From Pisolithus tinctorius (taxonomy: Eukaryota > Basidiomycota > Agaricomycetes > Boletales > Pisolithaceae): a stretch of 64,000 nucleotides of DNA. The translations under genes were made by a program, and so were the position numbers. Positions 22,791-36,088 of the stretch are shown here, one piece after another (positions within the stretch are counted from its first letter, which is position 1; every line of letters starts with the position of its first letter). The notes beneath the pieces are model-generated. The model did no database searches. It was not told where the DNA came from and worked only from the letters and a program-made list of their open reading frames with translations. The stretch is from positions 2,914,001-2,978,000 of the forward strand of contig JANFAH010000001.1 of NCBI GenBank assembly GCA_024663395.1, written 5' to 3'.

Positions 22791-24981
22791 ATATCGATGA
22801 TCCACCAAACGGTCGGGGAGAGCCTACTAAAACGTCCTGTTTCCTATTTAGCTGCTGTTATCCGTTCCTCAGTCCTACAGTCTCATCATTAGCCTTTACT
22901 TCGATGAACTTCTCTTCGCCCACGGCACCCGTACCACGGAACATACCCACCGGAATACCCTCGCCTGTTTTCGCTTTCCTCTCTTCCACTCAGACAATAC
23001 TAAACCCCTCTGCTATAGCCGCATTCGGCAGCGTTTATCAACTGGATCCCGCAGTTCGCACCCTCGTTTACAAGCCGGTTGCCAAGAAGGTTCAGACAGT
23101 ACCTGCCCCGATGGCGGAAGAATACCACATCGTGCGCAGCCTGCCTGACGACCCGCTTGCTGGTCTCCAACCACTTCCAACCCATCCACCAGACTTCGCT
23201 CCAGGCACCCGCTTCACCGCCGAACGGGCCACGGAACTTGACCTCGATCCTGCGGATTGGCTTTGGCCAGAAGAACTTAAACTCGTAACTTGGCTCGTTT
23301 CGGTCCATGAGCTCGCATTCGCTTGGGACATTACAGAGCACGGACACCTAGACAAACGCTATTTTCCGCCAGTAAAGATTCCTATGATTCCGCACACGCC
23401 TTGGGTCCAACGCAATATCCCTATCCCGAACGCAATCCATGCCCAAGTCATAGACATGATTAAAGATCGCATCAAGTCTGGCATGTATGAACCTTCTACA
23501 GCGGCTTACCACTCCCGCTGGTTCTGCGTAGTAAAGAAAGACGGAAAGTCTCTTCACCTTGTACATGACTTACAGCCCCTGAATGCAGTGACCATCCGCG
23601 ATGCGTCCGTTCCGCCCTTCGTAGAACATCTCGCAGAATCCTTTGCTGGATATGCGGTGTATGCGATGATGGACCTCTACTCCAGGTATGACCAGCGCGC
23701 ACTCCATGTCGATTCCCGCAACCTCACCACCTTCGGTACCCCCCTCGGACCACATCGGCTTACTACTCTGCCACAGGGTCATGCGAATGCAGTACAGGTA
23801 TACCAGGGAGATACTGCATTTGTGCTCCAGGATGAGATCCCACGCCATACCCTGCCTTTCATAGATGACGTCCCTGTGAAATCCGAGACCACCCGCTATC
23901 AGTGCGCAGACGGCTCCTATGAGACTATCCCGGAGAATCCTGGGATTTGGAAATTTATCTGGAATCACTGTATAGTTGTTAACCGTATCCTTCAGCATTT
24001 GCAGAACGTCGGAGCCACCGTCTCGGCAAAGAAGTTCGTGCTAGCCGCTCCGTCCGCTGTGATCATTGGCCACACATGCACCTTTGAAGGTCGCATTCCT
24101 GAAGAAAGCAAAGTGCAGAAGATCTGCGACTGGCCCGAGTGCCGCAACCTGACACAGGTCTGCGGTTTCCTCGGTGTCTGCGGAGTGCTATGCATCTTCA
24201 TCAAAGACTTCGCCAAGATCGCATGGCCACTAGTCGCGCTCACGCGGAAAGATGTACCATTCACATGGGACGAACCGCAACGCGCTGCCATGCAACGACT
24301 CAAGGACGAAATTGTAAAGTCCCCCGCACTCCGAAGGATTGACTACGAGTGCGGTCGCGAAGTAATTTTAGCAGTTGACACATCGGTCATTGCGGTTGGC
24401 TACATCCTCTACCAGCTTGGCGAAGATGGCAGGCGGTACCTGAGTCGCTTCGGATCCGTCACCCTCAACGAAGTGGAAAGCCGCTACTCCCAGGCCAAGC
24501 TTGAGTTGTACGGTCTCTTCTGCGCGTTGCGCGCGGTACATGTATACATCATCTTCGGTCTCGCTAACTTCACTGTGGAGGTAGATGCGAAGTATATTAA
24601 GGGCATGATAAATAACCCAGATCTGCAGCCTAACGCAACGATCAATCACTGGATCGCTGGTGTCCTCCTTTTCTCGTTCGAACTTGTCCACGTTCCCGCG
24701 GACAGGCATGCCGGCCCTGATGGCTTGTCCCGCCGTCCACGGTCAGAGCTCGACCCGCCCGAGGATGGCAACCATGAGGATTGGCTAGACCGTTTTTATT
24801 CTTTCTCTACGCAGGTTGTCAATGACCGCCCGCCTCCTATGTCACCTTCCAGTCAAGATCAGCGTTCCCTACCGCCACCCGCTTACCATCGGGCGAGCCT
24901 CCTGCCGCCTGCATCCTTCTATCTCGCATTCTCTGCGACTGCTGATGCACCAGAGTCTGTAGATTTAGACCTAGCAATATG
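22788..24981 (+). CDS. Element 3 reverse transcriptase and RNase H (5' half of pol)
   Basis: Open frame in the -1 phase from gag, uninterrupted up to the KDZ insertion and readable to 25123 through it. The RT begins around LWPEELKLVTWLVSVHELAF, with LHLVHDLQPLNAVTIRD, YAMMDLYSRYDQRAL (first catalytic Asp), LTTLPQGHANAVQVY and the FIDD catalytic pair (HTLPFIDDVPVKS). The connection is ICDWPECRNLTQVCGFLGVC and the RNase H is REVILAVDTSVIAVGYILYQ, with FELVHVPADRHAGPDGLSRR at its end. The tail LDLAIW is cut by the KDZ element; its continuation is at 36,141. Confidence 0.88.
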
Positions 24982-25030
24982 GCAATTACCACAAACACTG
25001 TTACACAACTCATGGCAACTACCAGTCCCT
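24982..25030 (+). repeat. Left terminal inverted repeat of KDZ element
   Basis: Begins GGCAATTACCAC and includes GTTACACAACTCATGGCAAC. It pairs with the inverse of 36089-36138, with a few mismatches and a short gap. Confidence 0.75.
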
Positions 25031-25265
25031 GCAATCAGCACATTTGACCAAACCCCCAGCAACTACCACACAGCCACCACACAGCCACTCAATAGTGTTT
25101 ACCTGATGTTTAGTAAGCTGTAGGACATTGGTAGATTTCAATCCCCGCCAAATATATTCACAAAATCAAATCATATTAAACCCTACGGTAGGATTTACAT
25201 TCGGAAATAGCAGGACAATCTTCCAACTGCGGATATCGACTAAATAGGCAGGTGAGTAAGAACAG

Positions 25266-28200
25266 TTACTCCTCGTCTGTCCCATCATCCTCCAGATCAT
25301 CGTCCCCCACCTCATATGCACTGCCATTCAGATCGTTGTCCTCCAGATCATCGTCCCCCACCTCATATGCACTGCTATTCGGATCGTCGTCCTCCAGATC
25401 ACTGTCCCCCAACTCATACACACTGCTATTCGAATCGTCATCGATGCTGAAAAATTCGGTGCAATCTTCGACCTCAACGTTGGTCCTTGCTCAATGCCAA
25501 AGCGTGCTAAAATGATCAGAGAGCTGGCACTGCAGAGTGGCCTGTCGATCTGCATATGCGCAAATTCCTTCCCTTACGAGGCTATCAACCACGACACCAC
25601 TGGGGGGTTCCCTATGCTGCTTCCACCACTGCGCCTTGTACTCAAGGAATTTTTCCGTGCGCTGCATTTCTTCCAGCAAAAGCTCAACCTCTTCAGACCA
25701 GCACGCCGCTCGGGCATGGGCTTTCGCCCACTCTATGCGTAGTGCTTAAAACAATTTTGATTTAGTGGAATGATGTGCTGACGTAGATATTGACGTACCT
25801 TCGATCATCCCCTCATCACCGCTTGCCACTGTCCCACATGCCCAGATCCAAGACATTGTTCTATATCCCTCACCCAAGCCATGTCTTAAAGCCTCGCGCT
25901 GCTTCTTGGACCTTTGGCAGCCGTTGGAACCAATGATGGCATTCAGATCATCAATGTCACCCGATGTAGATGCAGTCGGTCCACACACATCCTTCGTTTG
26001 CAGCGGCCGCAGCTCTTCCTCCCAGGAACCTGCACCACGGAGCGCAAGGAGCGCCGCACGAGCTACCCGGTACTTCTGTATGACTCTGCCAATCTTTGAG
26101 GAGAGTGTGCTTATCAGTGTCTTTGTGCGAGTATTTGCCCTTTGGCCACGGATGTTCGTGTTTCGATATTTGATGAAATGAGTCTGCGTATGTAGGTAGT
26201 TTCGAAGCTTGCCAAGGGCATCACGACATTGCGCCTCTCTAAGTTGCGCTTCAATGACAGAAATGTCGTCAGAGATAGACATCCACTCAGCTGGAGACAA
26301 CTCCGATGGCATGCACAAGCAGATGGCTTCGGCTTCGGCTTCAGGATCTTCGGACCGTTGAACAATACTCTCAATGCCAATCATGTAAACCACTTGAATT
26401 TCGCGAAACTGTCGGATTTGACGGAAGAGTGCAGCACGACGTCGTTGTAAACTTGTGTCTTGAGTCACCGTAAGCCGTAATTCAGCCGATACATCTGACT
26501 TCAGACTTCGCCTGGCATTGAATCTAGGCTCATCTGTCTAGGCCTGAAGGAAAATCACGTACTGAGTTTCTTCAATTGCCAACCCGAAAGAAACAAAGCT
26601 GCTTGGGGACATTTTATGGCGGCTGAATTCCCCACGAGCAGCCGCAGCCTTGTCATCAGCGGCCAGCTGGGAGCGAACCTCAGCCTCGGTTGGAACTGCA
26701 ATCACATCTGGTGACCCAATGTACATAACACAAGGAACAGGAATACGTACAACACTGAGTGGCGGCATATGGATTCGGTTTGGATTTATCAGCTTCCCAT
26801 GCGGTGATCATAGCGGTCCATGTCTCCCTCTGTGAAGCGCCAATAGATGTGTTAAATTCCTCCAGGGTAGCGCAATGACGAGATTGCTCAGCAGTGGCAG
26901 CTTTGAGCCTGTCACGAAGTAAACATCCTTCACCGCTGTTAGTACAGTACACCATCCCACAAGATTTGTGCTTACCGAGACCAACAAGCTTTCTGAAGTT
27001 GTGATGGCCGAAGTGGTCGTCAATGGTATCATGCCTCGCACCGGGTGTCATTTCTTTTGTGCTATTTGCGACACGATTGATCTCCGACCAGTTACGCTCG
27101 ACCCCTTCGCCATCAGTGCGGCCAACACCAGGCAGAAGATTGAGAGAATGGGGTATAGCACATGAGGCAGAATGAGCAGGGGCATGGAACTTCGGAATAC
27201 CGAACACAAACGACGACGCGACGACAGCGAGGGGGAGACATAGATGTTCGGGGAGCTGGTCTATCCTTCGGGCAAGGTTGAGTTTCCATTGACAGGCAAT
27301 GTCATAGGAAATGACCATGGAAAGGAGCAGAAAGGGGAAAATAGCTGAAAAAAATATATAGTCCATGTTACAGTAGCTGGGAATTTATGAACGGATGCGA
27401 CTGGAAGGTGTGTAGATGTGTACTTACCGCTCGCCTTTTTGCAAATCGCCCACGCCACAAGGGCATACAAATTCATGTCGGGCACAAAGGCATAGTCCTA
27501 CACCTGTTGTACGAAGTCCAGTTGCGAACTTGGTTTCAGCGTGAGCCATAGACCTGAAACTGTTACACGTGCTAATCTAAATTGAGAGTCAAGGGCGGGA
27601 AATCAAAAACATATTACATGCAGACGCACATCTTCTTGCGTAGCAAACCGAAGTACGTGCTCATTGTAAGGGCCATCGGCAACAAAGTAGGCAAGGCCGG
27701 TATGCAGGCCTGGATCCTGGTCAGATGCACGTGCACGGTTCTTGAGCCAAAAGTTGGCATCTATTGCAATGATGAGTGAATAAAGAAACCTAAGGCCTTG
27801 ATTAGAATATGTGTAGTGCCCAATATGTCCAACGAACTTTTTAGAGGGCTCCGCATCTTTCCAATCATCAGGCAAGTTCATGCCCGGTTGTGGGCATGCA
27901 GGACACAACACAGCGAGCCTACCAGGTTTGGTGGTACGAATACCATCTTGCTCGCTTGCCCTCCCTGCTCTTTTGAGGAGTTTCGTGTGGCGGAACTGAT
28001 GAACCATGCGCAAAAAGGGATGATACCGACTCTGAGACGCACATCAGTGGGGACTAGACTAAGGGCCCATACCACATACCTTCGGCATATTAATACCTGT
28101 ATTATCTGTAAGACGCTCCAGCATGCGATAGTATTCATACGCCTAAACTTTACTTGACCATGTGAGTCGCAGAAAGTGATCCAAGACTGTTCTGGTGCAA

Positions 28201-29066
28201 GCTGTCCTTGGATTACAGATGGTGGCAGGATACCAACCACATCACAGAAGCTGTTGGCGATGGGACACGCGCTGCTCACAGCCACAGAAATTCACATTAA
28301 TGGGGTGAATGCTGTTGACATCGACGACGACGAAATCTAAATGACCGCACTCCAGACAGTAGCAAAACATGTCTTCATGACCGAGCTGAACTATGAGGCC
28401 AAGCTGCTTTAAGGTGACATGCTCAAAGAACTTTCCGTTCCACTTCTGCGAATGATTTATGAAGGGTGGGATGTATTATAAACTGGACGAGCTCACCTTG
28501 ATTTTGTGTAACGGTAAACGTTGATGAGTTGCTAGACAACAGGTCTGACACGACAATGTGACCCCATGACAATCTTTGCAACGAAAGAGTCGCTCGTTTG
28601 GCATTCCACTAGCCACCTCGCAACTACACCATTTGGCAGCATCGCCGCAGCTCTCAAGCCGGAGTTCTTCAAAGAGATACTCCTCGCGATAACCATATTC
28701 TTCACCATTGAACCCTGCCCACTCCTTGAACGGGTCATCCTGTCCCGTAAAAGGTCGGTCGAGGTCTTATCAGTTCAAAAAAAAACTTACTGAGATCTGA
28801 GTTCGCTGCACGGATCTGCTGGGTGCAACACCATAGGCATCTCCATCCCAATAGTTGTCCTCATTCCCCCAATCGTCTGAGGCCTCCATAAAGCTGTCCA
28901 CAGGTCCATTCGGTGTAGTCCGAAGTCGGATAGGTGGGTCGTGAGTAGTGACGAGGCGGCGGTAGTCGTCAGAAAATCGAACTGTGCGAGAGAAAGCATG
29001 CCCGCTTTCATCAAAGGTTTCGCAGTACACATGGTATGTTTTCTTTTTTTTCCTGGGGATCGTCAT
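25266..29066 (-). pseudogene. CxC2-KDZ transposase, with one in-frame stop
   Basis: Minus-strand multi-exon gene; ATG at 29066 (MTIPRKKKKTYHVY), end at 25266. The N-terminal region carries a Cys cluster (WCSCEV, then RCKDCHGVTLSCQTCCLATH, then HKIKKWNGKFFEH) matching the CxC2 cluster of KDZ transposases. The KDZ core has VLCPACPQPGMNLPDDW, ANFWLKNR, SYDIACQWKLNLARRI, FGIPKFHAPAHSASC and the signature GRTDGEGVERNWSEINRVAN, then TIDDHFGHHNFRKLVGLG. The C-terminus is acidic and built from three 17-residue repeats. A TAG at 28143-28145 interrupts TWSSKV-stop-AYEYYRML, where relatives read Ser or Gln, and no intron removes it. It would catalyse cut-and-paste transposition in the nucleus if intact. 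Confidence 0.85.
25272..25440 (-). repeat. Three 51-bp tandem repeats in the transposase C-terminus
   Basis: Each unit encodes an acidic peptide of the form SAYEVGDDDLEDNDLNG (17 residues) with small variations. Copies start near 25,272, 25,325 and 25,376. Confidence 0.85.
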
Positions 29067-29613
29067 GGCTCAGCCTCGAGTGCAGGAGATGAGAAAAATT
29101 TGTGTTCACCTTGCATAGCCATTGCCCGCAATCCCGATCCATGAACGATAATGACCCAAGAGAGAAGCCAGGAATTTTTTCGATCCTTCTTTCCATGAGT
29201 ATTCACTCGGAAAGCAAGTCAACTGCCTGTTTGGTATTTTAAGATAAGTATGGTACCATTGTATAAGACCTTACCAAACAAAAACACCCCCATCTCCAGG
29301 CCATTGCCATGGTATGGCAAGCCAAACCATCACAGGGTCGCTGTGCTTTATGTGCGTTGTGGTTGTGGGCTTATCAGATGGTAGTGCAGATCGGAGTCTG
29401 GGAGAAAGGAAGGGGGCGCTCCGCAAATAAGGTTCCGGTACTCGCTGCAAACGTGCCAGTGTCATGGGATGAGATTCAATTGGCTGGTAGGTAGTCATCC
29501 AATTATGTAATCACCCTTGGTCTTCTCAAATGCAAAGGTTGGAAGTACAGCATACATGGTTTTGTCTACTTGTCACGTAGTTCTATCAGTACCAGTAAAA
29601 ATATCGCATCTCT
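29067..29613. other. Gene-free spacer inside KDZ element
   Basis: About 550 bp upstream of the transposase; probably its promoter and the 3' flank of the next minus-strand gene. I see no other feature. Confidence 0.45.
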
Positions 29614-30728
29614 CTAGATATCATGCCTATTATGTAGATCTATGAGATCCTGCAAAAATTTTGCTTCGTGGACGGCCATGCCTTGCTTCGCAAGCAACGT
29701 GATGAACTGTTCACTTGTATGCGCATTTCTGTAGACTTCGATAATGAGATTGACATCCTCAGCACCATACCCATGAGAAGCAAGATAGCGAGAGGTTAGA
29801 GTACCAAGTGGGCGCGCTAACGTCCGCACAGGCGTCATAGAAGTTGGATAGTAGTGGCTCGATATTATACCACATAGGTTGCGAACGTGACTATATATGA
29901 TGGGGGACGGCTCTGCGTCACTCGTTGCAGTCTCCAGCCTAGTGGAAGAGGTAGAGGTTGCAGAAGACGAGGCACGGGATGTAAATGCTGAGGCTGTTTG
30001 CGGTGTCTGTGGCGAAATATGCAGTGAATCACGGAGCCGTTTTCCCAAGGTATCAATGGGGCTCTCAGGGACCTCCACGACGATCTCCAAAGGTGGCATG
30101 TGTTGAGGAACGCCTTTAACAATCACAAATGCCAACGCAAGCCAGAATGAGGGGGTGTGCCTGCATATAGGGTATTTGAACGACCCTTCCGCACGTTTGG
30201 CACTCTCACTAGAAACGTCAAGCTTGGTTTGACATATAATCAAAACTACTAGCTTACACTGTGCGATGAATGCCGGGAGGTGAGCCAATCACGATCGCGT
30301 AAAAGCCCGCTTCATCTTCAAGCAACGTTCGTACAGATGGTATGTTGAATGCGGCGAGTATTTGGGTGTGGTCTGCCCCGTGTGGCAGTGAATTCACGAT
30401 GCCTTGAAGCATTCCTGCAACCCGCCTTGCCTCGTTCTCCGATTTACACTGGATCGCGACTGGCAACGGTGACGTTGCACGACCACATGGGATCAATGGA
30501 CTAGTGTCAATGCTTAAGTTTCAACAATACACTCGCCTGGGAATGCGTAACCCACCAATCATCTGAACCGTACACACACACACTGCTGTGAGGGCCCCCA
30601 ATAACGGCCCAATAGTGTTCAATGGCGGCCATGGGATTTGTAAACGACTGCTCATCTGGGCTCGTGCTTTTATAGTGACTCGGAAATGAGGGGGGGCGTT
30701 CACGGAGCTTTGCCAGATATGGATCCAT
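29614..30728 (-). CDS. Hypothetical protein carried in KDZ element
   Basis: Three exon-like blocks. The first starts ATG at 30728 (MDPYLAKLRERPPSFPSHY) and runs through HYWAVIGGPHSSVCVYGSDD. The second has QCKSENEARRVAGMLQGIV and ends GFYAIVIGSPPGIHRT. The third is RPLGTLTSRYLASHGYGAED, followed by VNLIIEVYRNAHTSEQFITL and a C-terminus LIDLHNRHDI. The FYAIVIGSPPGIH block weakly resembles the RNase H1 N-terminal/viroplasmin motif, but this is only a resemblance. The first exon junction is unclear (a GC-AG intron would be needed), so the exact structure is uncertain. I recognise the third block as belonging to expanded Agaricomycete hypothetical families. Function unknown. Confidence 0.55.
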
Positions 30729-31873
30729 AGAAAGCAATCCACTTCCTGTAAAAGCCTGTAGTTAAATACTACATACTCGAAGCTAACAATACGTACATCT
30801 ATCTACCAGTTTTGGCATCGAGGACTTGAGTGCATTTTTCAGAAAAATTCACGCTACGCAGTTGCGCCTGTGGCAAGTCAAAACATTGGCAAACATTTTA
30901 GTATGACCAATCACAGCAGGCAAAAGCCTGTGAATCATAGGGCATGTGTGAGACATGGTCGGAACCTTGGGCAGTAAGATCTTAAGACCTGGCAGCGGTA
31001 CGGCCAGTACGATGTATGCACCAAGCGCTAGACTGGTTGTCGAAATGTGAGCAAAAAAGACCATGATCGTTGTACAGTCGTTAATGTGAATACCTTTAAA
31101 CAAAATGTAATGTAGTGGTTTCTCTCCTACAGGTAGTCAATCATTAATCAAGATTTGGCTCTGAAGTAATTGTGTCGAGTTTCGATCCTACATGCAACTT
31201 ACAGCTTTCACATCACATTTTTTTCTGGTTTTGTGTGCATATCGCCCACCGTTAATCACTGACTTGTAAACACAATTCTAATTCATTGTATACTAGCATG
31301 ATCGAGGACCGCGCAAACATACACGGGCTTATTCTAAGATATTCCAAATTCAGCGATCGAGAGCTACGAGGTGATGACAATTTGGCACGGCCGCGACTAG
31401 TGACCTAGGTGGCCAGTACTGCCAAAACAAATGAATGAGACATACTATGTTGTTGGACAACTACGTACCTGGATTCTGTCAGATCTCTCAGTGATGCAAG
31501 ACGATGTTCGCTGTATCTGCTTCCATGGCTGTGGTGAGATCTAATAGCAATCGGGGTGACCAGCACTGTAACGGTGATGGCGAGGACGTTGTGCACGGTC
31601 TGCCAGTGCTCCTGGGGGACCTGCACCACCTGGATGATGTCGAAGAACCACACAACGCTAATGTACGTGCTCACGCTCTTATGTCCGTACACCACTCAGC
31701 TCTGATCCCCTGAATTAGCTTGCGACCGTAATCAGCATAATCCGTAACGCTAGCTGCTTCCTGACCAAAAGTAGGTATGGAAATGACTATTAGAGATTTG
31801 GACAGTGATTGAAAATCCGAGAACTCACTCCAAATTTATCTTCGTCCCCCTCCTCCGTGTGCTTACTTGTTCC
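30729..31873. other. Gene-free spacer inside KDZ element
   Basis: About 1.1 kb between divergent cargo genes. No recognisable coding block or repeat; it may hold their promoters. Confidence 0.45.
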
Positions 31874-32575
31874 ATGGCATGCCCTCGTATTCACCACACT
31901 AAGGAAGCCAGACTGGAAGCCGCTCGAGAAAGTCGCCGGCGGTACTATGCAAGGTGAGGACTCTTGAGTCCACAATGCTGTTCTACTCTTGTTGACAGAT
32001 CGGTATCCAGACATAGAGAGAGAATCCGTGCAAACCGTAGTGTAGGATCCAAGTTGGTGTCTGCTGATGCCACTTCTAGCATCGACGACAGTGATCCGTA
32101 AGTTGTGATTTATTAGAGGTGATACTTAGTTTCCCATTCACATCGGCACCAACACAGTGAAGTTCTCACGTTAAGTACCAGTCTCGCTATGGTCAAAGAT
32201 GCCAAGGACGAGCTGGTTGCGTATGCACTGGCACCACGGTCATTCGTTGAAGGCATTCTCGGGAAATATATTGATTCCATGCCAGACGACTCAGATGATG
32301 AACTTACTGCGAAGTCATCGACAGGCGACCTTAGCGTCATAGAGGACGCTATTGCTACAGTCGAGAAAATTCACAGCAAGGCGCTCAAAGGCCAAGTGGC
32401 CATCTATGAGATGTGTGGTGTCTGTCCAGAATGGCGCGTGAGTGAGCAGGTGTGCAGTGGGATCAGGGAACTAACTATTCTACTCGAGGATATTCTGTGC
32501 TTGGCGATGGAGGGGACCTCAACTTTGGCAGAAGCGCATTTCCTGGGTGAACTCGCATATCAGAAGTACCAATAG
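31874..32575 (+). CDS. Small three-exon cargo gene with basic N-terminus
   Basis: Exons 31874-31953, 31999-32097 and 32158-32575, joined by good GT-AG introns, give about 198 residues. The N-terminus is basic (MACPRIHHTKEARLEAARES, followed by RRRYYAR and RHRERIRANRSVGSK). This pattern is common in transposon-associated genes of mushrooms and could bind nucleic acid. The C-terminal half is acidic and helical, with SFVEGILGKYIDSM, EDAIATVEKIHSKALKGQ and an ending in HFLGELAYQKYQ. It is intact, unlike the neighbouring retroelement genes. No enzyme motif is visible; function unknown. Confidence 0.65.
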
Positions 32576-32787
32576 CCGCGATGCAATGTATAGACCACTT
32601 CCAAAATGCCATACATATTTTCTATCTAGCATACTCGACTGCAGATTGTTACGAGATATCACACTGCTCAACTCCGAGCTCTTTTGGGATTGTGGCCATT
32701 CGTTCAGGTGGCTGCTGGCAGCACTCGCTTTGTCCCGGTCCTTCGAAGATAACTAAGTAGGTTACGCGTGTATAGTAAAATGAATAC

Positions 32788-35700
32788 TTACTGGGGGTTG
32801 CCGTCATCGATGCACTGGGATTCGATGAGCTGCTCCATTACCCAACAAACGTCTGCCACAGCCGCATTCCATAAGCCATACTGCGCTGCCCTAGCTTCGA
32901 TTTTGGATCCCCACCAGTGAAGTGCGGCGATAACACTGAGGAAACCGTTCAAGCCAGGTTTGTTCAGTTCAGTCCACCCACCAGCCACCATACGCGGTGC
33001 AGGAACAAACTCAGCGGTCTTGGGCATTGATCCCTTCCTCCAGGCGGGTTGCAATTCGCACCACCAAGTCCAGAAGTCATTGGAAAATTTGTCGATATCG
33101 GGGATTGGGGGACGTCCAGTACGTGCGCGTGAGATCCACCAATGAATCGCTTCGGGGCGATACTTGCTGCTTAAGGTATGTGCTGCTCCTTTCCTATTTG
33201 CAAAATTTGATGATTCTTCGAGACGGAAGTAAACTTTGAGGAGGTTACGAAATTCTTCACCAAGATCAGGTAATTGAACGTAGCTGAATGACATACGGAA
33301 CCATTCGGGGCAAGAGTCTGGGGGCAGGTAGTTACTAAAGTTGATTAAAAAATAGACGGTTCGGCACGCTCACCTAAAGATAAAATCGGCAAAGCCTCGG
33401 ACTCTTCTTCTCGATCGGTGGTAGAATTCAGCACCTCAGAAGAACGCTGGGGCGTTCCGGAAATCTGGGTACACTCATTAGCATCGGCAGCACCATCAGC
33501 TCACGCGTTGGCGTCGCCGGGGATTAGATCTTGGGGTGAGAGCTGGTGAGCATGCCGGTGAGGCGTAGACAGACGCTCCTGTGCATCTTCATCATGAGGA
33601 GCGACGAGGGGTTCGGGTTGGCATTCCTGTCCACGGTCATTGGGGGGTGAAACGAGGTGATGTTCTTTTGGCAATGCCTCGGACCCTTCCTCAATGGAGT
33701 TCGATACAATGAGAGAACGTCAGGGTGTTCCGGAACTCTGGATATCCCCATCCGGATCAGCAGCACTGTCAACTTGCATGCCGGTATCACCAGTGGAGAT
33801 AGTGGAACGTTCTGGGCTGCGTGGTGGTGAGACTGGGTTTGGGGGTGAGGGCTGCTGGCGTGGTGTGGACGGAGCATCTTCATCATGACGAGCGAGGGGA
33901 CTTGGTTGGCATTCCTGTCTATGTTCATTGGGGGATAAAGTATGCTGACATTGTTGCGCGCCGTCAGGTCCATCTGCTGCGTAAGACAGTGAATACGGAG
34001 TGCGTAGAACAATAGTTTTATTTTACCTTTGTCTTGGGGGTCTGCGGGAGCGCCGGATCTTCGGGACCTCACCCAGCAGGGAACGGCAGTGGTTCGTGGA
34101 ACTGCGCGCCTCAAATTCGGGCCAACGAACACATAATCTACCTTTTTGGCGGAAAACGGTAAAGGGGCACGTTGCAAGCGGTGGCGGCCGTCGTCGTGGT
34201 CCATACTGTCGTCATCTTCTCCGCTGCCACTGCTGTTGTCATTACCAGATGATTCTGTAGAACTATTGGGGGGCTTCTTATTCGGTGTTGCCTTTTTGGG
34301 ATTGTCTTCGCCTTTGCCGATGTCTGGAGAATGGTCGGAAGAATCCACGGATTCGCGTGTGTGCCCTCTAGACTTGCACCCGCTGATCGGTGTTGCCTTT
34401 GTTGCTGCTTTGGGAGCGTCTTCGACTTTGTCGGCACCTTCAGGGTTGTCATCGGGGAGTAGGGAAATCAACCCGTTGAATTCTGCGGGAAGTTTGCTTG
34501 CATCGCATTCTTCTTGTGCTAGAGAGTGAGATGGTTGACGAAGTCGACTCTGGGCTGTGACATGTGTACAACTTACTGTAGCAAGTATCCAGATACTCAT
34601 GGAAAAAATGAGTGACGGCTCGATATTTTGCTTTGTCGTAAGCCTGCCAATTGCGGGGCACCGAACTTTTGTCACCTCCTTCATGCATTCTGTACGGGTT
34701 GACTGAAAGTAACAGCGACAGTAATAAAAAAACTTACGATAAAATGGTGATGTTCCCATCCTTTCGAGGCTCTGGGCCACTGATGATGAGCGTGACATGC
34801 ATGCCAAGGATTGCGTGCATTCCGCTAAGGAGTGGACCGGCAAATGATGGTAGCCTATCGATTGCACTGTAAAAGAAAATTCAGTTATCGTAAGAGATCA
34901 AGAATCAAGAAATAAATGACATACGACTGTCGCGATACGGGATTGGTGGCAGGTGGGTTGCTGAGGGCTTCAGTCCATTCTGCGATGGCTGTTTGAGCCT
35001 CATCTCTGGCAAGTTGAGCGTAATGGATTTGGGTTTGGCCATCGGTCGCTAGAAAATGTTCTCGAGTGACTTGTTCTCGGAAGGTTACCATTGCCTTCCC
35101 CTTTATGCCCTGAGCGTTGCATCTCTCCTGAAAGTCGGGCCTGACGATGGTGTCAAAATGGTCCTTGGACCACCGCTGGTGGGCTTGCAAAGCCTTCGGC
35201 TTTTTCTTGCTTACACCAGATAGCTGTACAAGAAGGCGGGTCCACATGTTGTTCTCCGACGCCACGACGTTTCCTCCAACCTTCCGATTGGCTCTGATGC
35301 GGTATTCGAGCCATGATTTGATCACCTAGACAGGAAAAGGAGTGAGAACACGGACTTCCAGAGTGTAATCGATTACCTTGCACATAGCGGTAACCTTGCG
35401 TTGTTTCTGCTCCATTTCCACCTTCGAAAGGTTCTCCATCGAGTTCGGCTGTTCAGAAGCTGGAGTGGTGGGATTTTCAGACACCTTGAGCCTCCATGGA
35501 AATTTGGAGAAGTATGCGTTAACGACTGAGTCGAGGTACTGCTGTGCATGGGAGGCGCCTGCCATAGACGCAGTTTGATAACCAGTGATGTGACTGGACA
35601 GAAAATCCAGGCATGGACCTTTCGCCCAATGGCGCGTCAGTTTCTCGACGTAGGCATCAGGGTCGTCACGAGCATCGGTAGGCTGGGTTGTGGGATGTAG

Positions 35701-35958
35701 GTCGGGCGCGGGGTCAAGTACAGTGCCGACATGGTCACTAGATCCATAATTAGTGGATTGCAGCAGAAAAAGAATGGATACAGACGTCATGAGGTCGCTG
35801 ATATTCAGTATTGTTTTGAACAGTGGTAAGAAGGCGGTGGGGAAGGCACAATATATAGGAATACCACACTCACCGGATTGGAAAGTGATGAGCCATGATC
35901 GGGTGTCAGTCATGTGACACATCATGTGATCAGGAATTGAATAATGTCGTGGGAACAT
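32788..35958 (-). CDS. Multi-exon hypothetical protein of an expanded Agaricomycete family
   Basis: At least six exons on the minus strand. The N-terminal part is YVEKLTRHWAKGPCLDFLSS, then VVNAYFSKFPWRL. The middle is IKSWLEYRIRANRKVGGNVV, WTRLLVQLSG and VTREHFLATDGQTQIHYAQL. Next comes AIDRLPSFAGPLLSGMHAIL with VTLIISGPEPRKDGNITILS and NWQAYDKAKYRAVTHFFHEY. A long low-complexity Ser/Asp/Pro linker follows. The C-terminal block is IHWWISRARTGRPPIPDIDK, WTWWCELQPAWRKG and PGLNGFLSVIAALHWWG. I know this arrangement from many mushroom genomes as a lineage-expanded family without assigned function. The true ATG is uncertain: 35958 is the most upstream, but an early intron is likely. It ends close to the right inverted repeat of the KDZ element. 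Confidence 0.6.
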
Positions 35959-36088
35959 TCGGTCATGTGCTACATCACGTAATCAAGAAATTGGCGGGGG
36001 AACAAAATATATTCCATGGGAACATCCCAATCTGGAATTTTTTTTCAAACACCGATGGAAGTTGTTGCTCAGGGGCGTTTTCCGCATT

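Noticed and set aside
25272..25440. CRISPR-like array
   Set aside because: The three 51-bp units are adjacent coding repeats without spacers, in a eukaryotic genome.
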